From: JAPLGZ01 sp038318235
GTDB taxonomy: Bacteria > Chloroflexota > Anaerolineae > Caldilineales > Caldilineaceae
Length of the DNA stretch: 12,303 nt
Direction: 5' to 3'
Assembly: GCA_038318235.1 (NCBI GenBank)
Contig: JBBQBY010000189.1
Location: 1 to 12,303, forward strand
Shown: piece by piece, positions 7,302 through 12,303 of the stretch
Layout: each line of letters begins with the position of its first letter
Numbering within the stretch: the first letter of the stretch is position 1
Notes under the pieces: model-generated
Seen by the model: only the letters and a program-made list of their open reading frames with translations
The model's database searches: none
What the model was told of the DNA's origin: nothing
Made by a program: the position numbers and the translations under genes

Positions 7302-9098
7302 TCACTGGGCGTTTACGTTCAAGACCTGTTGCGCCATCACAATATCCGGCGTGTCCCAGCCTTTCCACTGCATCAGTTGCTGGGGAGCGCGGCGATAGAT
7401 CAAATGGACTTCGATCACCGCCGTATTGTTCGTCGGCGCTTTAAAGGTATACAGGGTCTGATCGGTGGCGCCAGCGACTAGCCGTGTATCTTCAACCACA
7501 GTGATCGGCCGCCAGATTGCGCCGGTGGGCAGCTCTTTCGTCCATTGATCCTGCAAAATTTTAGCGAAGCTTTTACCGGGTTGATCGGCGTAGTTGCCGG
7601 CCCAGGTTGGCAGTTTTGTGCCATTGGCCAATAAAAGCGGCTTACCCGTGGCGTCTTTGGCGGTCACAACCAGGAGCACAGCGCGCAGGGGAGAATCCGT
7701 CGGCACGCTGTGACCAGTCTTATCGTTTGTGATCCGGACGTCTACCTGAATTTGCCCACTTTTCACCTGCGCCGTTGCCGTCATGCTAACCGCGTTTTGC
7801 AGAAATTCCTTGTCGCTTGCGCCCAACATGCGATGGGTGTGCACGGCATAATAATCGCGGGCGCGGCCACCTTTTTCAGCAAAGACAAAGCGGTTGCTGT
7901 TGACCGGTGGCATATGACAATCCTGACAGCTCTTGCCAGTCGCCGGTTGGCTATACTTACTGGCCAACCATTCCGAAAAGGAGCTATAGACCAAAACGCC
8001 ACCGGTCACCTTCATATTTTGGACAATCCCCCCCATCACACCGTAATGGCAACTGGCACAGAATGAACTCTCCTTTTGCAAGGGCTGTACGGCGTCGCGC
8101 GGTGTTTCGATATCAGAGCGGGCAATATCGTCCAGCGGGCCAAAGAAAATATCGTGCCCTGGCTCCGGGCGCAATAAGGTGAGCGACAAAATACCCGGCG
8201 AATCTTCGTAGGGCAGCCCGGTCTTTTTATTGATCTGCACACTGGCAATTTTATGACAGAATTCGCACGAGATGCCATCGGCTGCGGCGCCATAAGTGCT
8301 GACCGCGCTCACGCCCGGCGGCACTAACTTCGGATTATATTGCGACGTCGCGCCGGTATGACAGCCAGACCAACCACAGCCACTAGTGGTCGGCGTTTTG
8401 CCAGCGGCTGGCGCATGACAAGCCGCGCAAACACCGGCGCGGTTCGGGTTATCTAACTTAAAGCCGGGTCCATAATACGGTTTCGTCAAATCGGGCGGCT
8501 GCGGAATGCCGAGATTATTGGTCTGCGGCGGCGGGCTGACATGGCCCTGCACATCGGTGCCATTATACATCGAAATGAAATGTTGGTTGTACGGGGTCTG
8601 GGCGTGCGCATCGCCCTTCCATTCATTGTACGCCGTGTGACATAGACCACAGGCGGCGGAACCCTTGATCCCATCATGGACAAACCAATTATAGTCCACG
8701 TTATCCGTGGCAAAATGGGCGCTGAGCATGAGACTGATCTTTGTAACGCCCGGTTTTACGTTGACCCAGTTAATGTAATAACCAATCGCCGAAGCCGTGA
8801 CCGTCAAAGGTTGGGTGCCACTGACCCCTTGCAAGGTAAACGAGCCATCGGCGCCTGTCGTCGCTTTATTTTCGGTGGCCTGAATTCGCACAGTCGCACC
8901 AGCGATTGGCCCCTTGGCATCCTTTACGAAGCCAGAGAGAGTTGTCACTGCCAGCAGAGGAACGGGAGTAGGAATGGCGACGACAGGGACAGTTACACCG
9001 GGTAGACTTATAGTACGGGCAAGCACCAGCGTCGTTACCCCACCACTGATCAAGATCAGTACCGCTAACATCCAAAACAGTTTTGCTAAACTACGCAT
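7302..9098 (-). CDS. Multihaem c-type cytochrome with carboxypeptidase-regulatory-like domain
   Basis: The 598-residue exported protein starts with a signal peptide or membrane anchor (7-27) and a Pro/Val-rich linker. A carboxypeptidase-regulatory-like beta domain follows (about 53-125: GFVKDAKGPIAGATVRI then GADGSFTLQGV). The haem region has five CXXCH sites, at 150-154, 224-228, 278-282, 347-351 and 391-395, plus a CX4CH site at 241-247 (CGWSGCH) that may hold a sixth haem. The C-terminal third has TGHSVPTDSPLRAVLL (461-476), a pattern common after the haem sites in multihaem cytochromes, and is probably a beta domain. The likely role is extracytoplasmic electron transfer or catalysis; the partner is not evident. 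The ATG at 9098 follows a purine-rich AAGAAAGAAG and lies 11 nt after the upstream stop. The gene lies between the HEPN pair and oppF. Confidence 0.88.
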   Translation of the reverse strand: MRSLAKLFWMLAVLILISGGVTTLVLARTISLPGVTVPVVAIPTPVPLLAVTTLSGFVKDAKGPIAGATVRIQATENKATTGADGSFTLQGVSGTQPLTVTASAIGYYINWVNVKPGVTKISLMLSAHFATDNVDYNWFVHDGIKGSAACGLCHTAYNEWKGDAHAQTPYNQHFISMYNGTDVQGHVSPPPQTNNLGIPQPPDLTKPYYGPGFKLDNPNRAGVCAACHAPAAGKTPTTSGCGWSGCHTGATSQYNPKLVPPGVSAVSTYGAAADGISCEFCHKIASVQINKKTGLPYEDSPGILSLTLLRPEPGHDIFFGPLDDIARSDIETPRDAVQPLQKESSFCASCHYGVMGGIVQNMKVTGGVLVYSSFSEWLASKYSQPATGKSCQDCHMPPVNSNRFVFAEKGGRARDYYAVHTHRMLGASDKEFLQNAVSMTATAQVKSGQIQVDVRITNDKTGHSVPTDSPLRAVLLVVTAKDATGKPLLLANGTKLPTWAGNYADQPGKSFAKILQDQWTKELPTGAIWRPITVVEDTRLVAGATDQTLYTFKAPTNNTAVIEVHLIYRRAPQQLMQWKGWDTPDIVMAQQVLNVNAQ

Positions 9099-9109
9099 TG
9101 CTTCTTTCT

Positions 9110-9499
9110 TTATACAGCAACCAATTCAGTCGGGGCCGACATCGGCTTCAAAAGGCCGATCTGTTCGGCTTCGGCTAGGATTTTTTCGACGGATTGAATT
9201 TTCTTTTTCACACGCACCAGTTCGAGTTGGGCTTCAGTGACCTGCTGTTCCGGTGTTACCACATAGACTAGAATTAGGTAGCCAGTCTCTACATGCACAT
9301 CACTGACGCGTTCGCCAAGCTTATGTTGCAATGCTAGACAATGTTCTTCAGTCCAAGTCAAGGGAGGATAGATCGTAAGATTGGCATGTTCATCCTCATG
9401 GACTACAGGTTCAAACTCGACACGTGCATCAGGGGCAATGTCAAGTATATAATCGGTTAGCTCATTGATTTGAACATGCAATTCGGCCTTAGGCTCCAT
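9110..9499 (-). CDS. Hypothetical 129-aa partner of the adjacent HEPN protein
   Basis: I do not recognise a named family. The protein has an acidic start, a beta-rich centre with clustered charges (VEFEPVVHEDEHANLTIY, about 27-44), TWTEEHCLALQHKL (48-61), a DVHVETGYLILVYV strand (67-80) and a charged C-terminal helix with coiled-coil character (about 88-113). There are no membrane segments, so it should be cytosolic. It starts 4 nt after the stop of the HEPN gene, with the Shine-Dalgarno GGAAGG inside the end of that gene. The two are almost certainly made together. Small proteins with a D-x-TGY-like strand often occur next to HEPN genes in Chloroflexota and cyanobacteria (from memory, not verified). 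A role as antitoxin or binding partner is an inference. Confidence 0.7.
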   Translation of the reverse strand: MEPKAELHVQINELTDYILDIAPDARVEFEPVVHEDEHANLTIYPPLTWTEEHCLALQHKLGERVSDVHVETGYLILVYVVTPEQQVTEAQLELVRVKKKIQSVEKILAEAEQIGLLKPMSAPTELVAV

Positions 9500-9503
9500 A
9501 TGA

Positions 9504-9866
9504 TTACCTTCCTTCTACCAAGCTGAGAAACATTTGCGCCGATTTCAGAATTTCTCGCGCCTGCTTCTCGGATAAAAATTGTTCATAGTAGTCGGCTTGA
9601 TGACGCAGACGCATGCCATTTGGCAAAAAGCTAGCGATGCTACGCGGATAAAGCTTGCGGCGATGGATCAACTCTCTCGCAAAGCTTGCTTGCAGATTCT
9701 CGTGAGACCACCGATCACCTTGCGGCTGAAACCCGGCCCGTTCCAACGCCACCACCGCGGCCTGAAACATCGCATAATACGCCCGATTCGCGGTAGAATT
9801 ATACAATTTCTCGCCAAAACATAATTCAGCGGCGCGCAACGCTTCTTGCGCTTTCTCAATCTGCAT
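9504..9866 (-). CDS. HEPN domain protein
   Basis: This 120-residue all-alpha protein fits the HEPN (higher eukaryote and prokaryote nucleotide-binding) domain. AQEALRAAELC forms the first helix, NRAYYAMFQAAVVAL (27-41) is the hallmark second helix, SHENLQASF (54-62) starts the third and RLRHQADYYEQF (86-97) the fourth, with a closing helix to residue 117. HEPN proteins often act as RNA-cutting toxins, or pair with a minimal nucleotidyltransferase. I do not see the canonical R-X4-6-H motif, so RNase activity is not supported by the sequence. No nucleotidyltransferase gene is adjacent; the neighbour is the unknown 129-residue protein. The ATG at 9866 lies 15 nt after the stop of the oppC-like gene and has only a weak ribosome site, so it may depend on translation of that gene. 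Confidence 0.82.
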   Translation of the reverse strand: MQIEKAQEALRAAELCFGEKLYNSTANRAYYAMFQAAVVALERAGFQPQGDRWSHENLQASFARELIHRRKLYPRSIASFLPNGMRLRHQADYYEQFLSEKQAREILKSAQMFLSLVEGR

Positions 9867-9881
9867 CTATTCTACCACAAA

Positions 9882-11024
9882 CTACACAATCGAATACGGG
9901 TCGGCGGCGTCACGCAGACCGTCACCCAACAGGTTAAAACCCAGCACCGCCATAATGATAAAGAGCGCTGGTGACATGATCCACGGCGTTTCGCCGAGGG
10001 TGCGTAAATTTTGCGCATCCTGCATCAACAACCCCCAACTGATCAAAGGTCGTTGGATGCCCAGCCCCAGGAAGCTGAGAAAAGCTTCGGCCAGAATAAT
10101 GTCGGGGATAGTCAGGGTTAAGACCACGATAATGTGGCTGAGTGTATTCGGCAGCAGATGGACAAACATGATGCGCCGATCCGACGCGCCCATCTCTTTA
10201 GCCGCCAACACAAAATCTGTTTGGCGCAACGCCAGCACTTTGCTACGCACTTCGCGCGCCAGGGTTGTCCACGAGAGCAACGCAAAAATAAACGCGATGA
10301 TCAAAAAGACCCGAAAAGAATCCCATGTGCGTGGGACGAGGGCGACCAGCGATAACCAGAGCGCCAACTGTGGAAAGGCCGTGACAAATTCCACAAAACG
10401 CTGCACGGCCATATCGGTCCAGCCGCCATAATAACCCGAGACGACACCGACGAGCGAGCCGATGATCACGCTGATCAGCGTGCCGATCAAACTCAGGCTT
10501 AACGAAATCCGCCCAGCTTCGCACGCCTTGCTCCACAGATCAGAGCCATATTGATCGGTGCCGAGCAGATAGATCTCGCCGCCTGGGTCAAGCCCGAACA
10601 GATGAATATTCGTCGGGATCAGCCCCAATAGTTTATAGTCCCACGTCCGCACGAAGAGGCGAAGCGGATAGAGTTTGGTCTCATCGTTGGTCCAGAGCGG
10701 CACAAAAGTTTTGGGATCGAGCGCCACCACTTGATTATAGGTGAAGGGACGCCAGTGAAAATTCCCGGCCTTATCGCGGAAGTGGATCGAACTCGGTGGG
10801 ATAAAAGAGTTCTTAGAATTGTATTTATCCAGCGGATAAGGCGCAAAGAATTCGGCAAAGATCGCCAGAAACCCGAGCATCAAGACAAAAGCGCCGCCGA
10901 CGATCGCCGGTTTGCTGCGCAGAAAACGCCGCGAGAGCAGTTGAAAATAACTTTCATTGCGCTGAATTTTTACCGCTGCTACTTCAGGCATGACAACGGG
11001 GTTGGTCAGAACTGCTTCAGCCAT
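9882..11024 (-). CDS. Peptide ABC transporter permease, OppC/DppC type
   Basis: This inner-membrane permease of the oligopeptide/dipeptide importer family has 380 residues. The first membrane helix (about 41-61) is followed by an external segment of about 90 residues (62-153) that includes HWRPFTYN and HLFGLDPGG. The OppC signature LGTDQYGSDLWSK (154-166), five further membrane helices and the cytoplasmic EAA loop LAAKEMGASDRRIMFVHLLPN (about 273-293) come next; that loop docks on the ATPase. The protein ends in GDGLRDAADP. The external segment is longer than the roughly 30-40 residues of E. coli OppC or DppC, but it resembles a subfamily with the HLFG-type insert. The start at 11024 has GGAG about ten bases upstream. 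Its partner permease is encoded just upstream, across an 89 nt gap holding a hairpin. Confidence 0.93.
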   Translation of the reverse strand: MAEAVLTNPVVMPEVAAVKIQRNESYFQLLSRRFLRSKPAIVGGAFVLMLGFLAIFAEFFAPYPLDKYNSKNSFIPPSSIHFRDKAGNFHWRPFTYNQVVALDPKTFVPLWTNDETKLYPLRLFVRTWDYKLLGLIPTNIHLFGLDPGGEIYLLGTDQYGSDLWSKACEAGRISLSLSLIGTLISVIIGSLVGVVSGYYGGWTDMAVQRFVEFVTAFPQLALWLSLVALVPRTWDSFRVFLIIAFIFALLSWTTLAREVRSKVLALRQTDFVLAAKEMGASDRRIMFVHLLPNTLSHIIVVLTLTIPDIILAEAFLSFLGLGIQRPLISWGLLMQDAQNLRTLGETPWIMSPALFIIMAVLGFNLLGDGLRDAADPYSIV

Positions 11025-11042
11025 GTGTGTACATCTCCGTAT

Positions 11043-11109
11043 CAGTGAAACAGTAAGCCAGCAGGACAGTGAGTCAGTTGATCCGTCCCACTATCCTACT
11101 GTCACACTG
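11043..11109 (-). promoter_or_regulatory. Intercistronic hairpin between the two permease genes
   Basis: The 89 nt gap holds an imperfect inverted repeat: arms 11059-11075 and 11085-11101 around a 9-base loop, flanked by CAGTG (11043-11047) and CACTG (11105-11109). Read as minus-strand RNA, the 17-position stem has 13 Watson-Crick pairs, three G-U pairs and one mismatch. As plus-strand RNA the three G-U pairs would become A-C mismatches. The bias fits a structure working in the operon's own transcript, for example in mRNA stability or in setting relative expression. There is no T-run, so it is not an intrinsic terminator. Confidence 0.55.
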
Positions 11110-11113
11110 GTAA

Positions 11114-12112
11114 TTAACTATAACGAATGCGCGGATCCAACACCGCCAGGAAAATGTCCGACAGTAAATTGCCAAGCACAATCAAAGTGGCCGTGACCAA
11201 TAGCGCCCCACCCGAAAGATAGATATCTTGCGAGCGTAACGCGGTCACGAGGATCGGCCCTAATGTGGGCAGCCCCATCACAATCGCAGCCTCTAATTCA
11301 CCTTGGATCATATAAGGCAACACGGTGCCCTGATAACCGATAATCGGGTGCAGGGCATTCGGCACGGCGTGGCGATTCATCACCTGGCTCTCCGTAAGCC
11401 CTTTAGAGCGGGCGGTCGTCACATATTGGGCGTTTAACACATCCAGCATGTTGCCGCGCATCACGCGCATATTGCGCGCCACCCCGCCCAATCCTGCGAT
11501 CAAAATCACCGGCCAAATATGTTCCGTCAAATTGATAAATTTAGCCCAACCCCAGGGCGCGACCGCATACTCCGGTGAGAAAAAACCCGTCACGTGCTGT
11601 TGTTTAAAGGTGAAGACCAACACATACAGGATCACAAGGGCAATAAAAAAGCGCGGGATCGAGGTTAAAATAAAGGCAAAAAAGCTCAAAACATTGTCAG
11701 CCCAGCGATATTGACGCGGCGCGGCATAGATGCCAGCCGCTAAGCCCAGGCCAGTGGAGATGGTATGCGCCAACAGCGCCAACATCATCGTTTTGGGCAG
11801 GCGATCCAAGATAATTTCGCCCGCATCGCGGCGATAGGCGAACGAATAGCCAAATTTGCCTTCGGTCACAATCCCTTTGATCCAGGTAAAAAACTGAATA
11901 TAGACCGGTTGATCCAGACCATATTGTTGGCGCACCAACTTGGTCATCGCTTCGGCTTTGTCTTCGGTCAAGTTGGCGGTTTGGATCAGAAATTGTTTAT
12001 AGCTGGTTGCAAAATCACCCGGCGGTAACTGGATAATGAAAAAACAGATCGCGGCAATCGCAAAGAGGACAAAAATGGAAATGACCAACCGGCGTAGGAT
12101 GTAATTGAGCAT
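11114..12112 (-). CDS. Peptide ABC transporter permease, OppB/DppB type
   Basis: The 332-residue inner-membrane permease starts with the typical MLNYILRRL and first helix (about 8-28). An external region with the OppB marks YGLDQPVYIQFF (64-75) and GKFGYSF (85-91) follows, then five more membrane helices. The EAA loop VTTARSKGLTESQVMNRH lies at 231-248, followed by AVPNAL, and the end is LLSDIFLAVLDPRIRYS, all expected for the family. It pairs with the OppC-type permease downstream to form the channel; the peptide specificity cannot be told without the binding protein. The ATG at 12112 has AAGGG about six bases upstream. It is the first gene of the visible cluster. Only about 40 bases separate it from the palindromic element at the right edge, so the promoter is either very close, inside that element, or beyond the window. 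Confidence 0.94.
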   Translation of the reverse strand: MLNYILRRLVISIFVLFAIAAICFFIIQLPPGDFATSYKQFLIQTANLTEDKAEAMTKLVRQQYGLDQPVYIQFFTWIKGIVTEGKFGYSFAYRRDAGEIILDRLPKTMMLALLAHTISTGLGLAAGIYAAPRQYRWADNVLSFFAFILTSIPRFFIALVILYVLVFTFKQQHVTGFFSPEYAVAPWGWAKFINLTEHIWPVILIAGLGGVARNMRVMRGNMLDVLNAQYVTTARSKGLTESQVMNRHAVPNALHPIIGYQGTVLPYMIQGELEAAIVMGLPTLGPILVTALRSQDIYLSGGALLVTATLIVLGNLLSDIFLAVLDPRIRYS

Positions 12113-12149
12113 GGTGAACCCTTAAAACCAGTGAACATTGAACAACGAA

Positions 12150-12303
12150 CTATCTACCCGACACTTTGGCCTGGAGCATTAAAATGCTCGGCTGACAGGG
12201 CAGGAAGTCGCCTCAGCGACTAAATTTCCTAGTGCCTGAGGGCACTTCCTGCCCTGTCAGCACAGGGTTGAAACCCTGCTCTGGAGAAGTGTCGGGTGGC
12301 TAG
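12150..12303. repeat. Complex palindromic element with paired sub-hairpins (family C)
   Basis: Terminal inverted repeats ACCCGACACTT (12156-12166) and AAGTGTCGGGT (12287-12297) are perfect and extend imperfectly to 12150 and 12303. A central 17 bp inverted repeat pairs 12192-12208 with 12244-12260. Each half contains two local hairpins in mirror positions: 12174-12180/12183-12189 and 12206-12211/12216-12221 on the left, and 12231-12236/12241-12246 and 12263-12269/12272-12278 on the right. No ORF lies inside. It is probably a MITE-like or REP-like mobile repeat. It ends at the window edge, so its right border is uncertain. Confidence 0.75.

Noticed and set aside
12150..12303. tRNA or tRNA-like gene, or an integron attC site
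   Set aside because: The cloverleaf-like outline has no T-loop, anticodon arm or CCA-type end, and there are no attC core sites or an integrase.

Overview
The window looks like chromosome from a Chloroflexota (Anaerolineae-like) bacterium or a metagenome bin of that kind. This is an inference from protein style (a DUF1275 protein, a COG3375-type GNAT, a DUF4870 protein, an HEPN pair, a multihaem cytochrome with a carboxypeptidase-regulatory-like domain) and from intergenic DNA full of short palindromic repeats, one with the CCCCACCCTAACCCTCCC-type end often seen in such genomes. There is no rRNA, tRNA, CRISPR array or transposase gene.

Left part, plus strand (1-3852): a palindromic repeat (1-112), a YoaK/DUF1275 membrane protein, an AIR-synthase-related (HypE/ThiL-like fold) protein, a second type of palindromic element (2049-2184), a COG3375-type GNAT acyltransferase and an unrecognised putative lipoprotein. 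Then comes a decayed copy of the first repeat with a different palindromic element sitting inside it (3858-4102).

Middle: a single minus-strand gene for a GH4 NAD/Mn-dependent alpha-galactosidase-type glycosidase (4238-5566). A strong intrinsic terminator (4137-4177) follows it, and a third copy of the first repeat lies upstream of it.

Right part, minus strand (12112 down to 5856): a tight co-directional cluster, read in the order oppB-like permease, oppC-like permease, HEPN protein, unknown 129-residue partner, multihaem c-type cytochrome, oppF-like ATPase, DUF4870 membrane protein, then an intrinsic terminator at 5799-5831. Gaps between stop and next start are 2-43 nt, except for 89 nt between the two permeases, which holds a hairpin that pairs better as minus-strand RNA. 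The solute-binding protein and the second ATPase (OppA/OppD) are not in the window and may lie beyond 12303. The HEPN pair and the cytochrome are unexpected passengers between the transporter's permeases and its ATPase.

At the right edge (about 12150-12303) is a highly organised palindrome. Its two arms carry matching sub-hairpins whose sequences differ by paired, compensatory changes. This is the most striking non-coding signal here.
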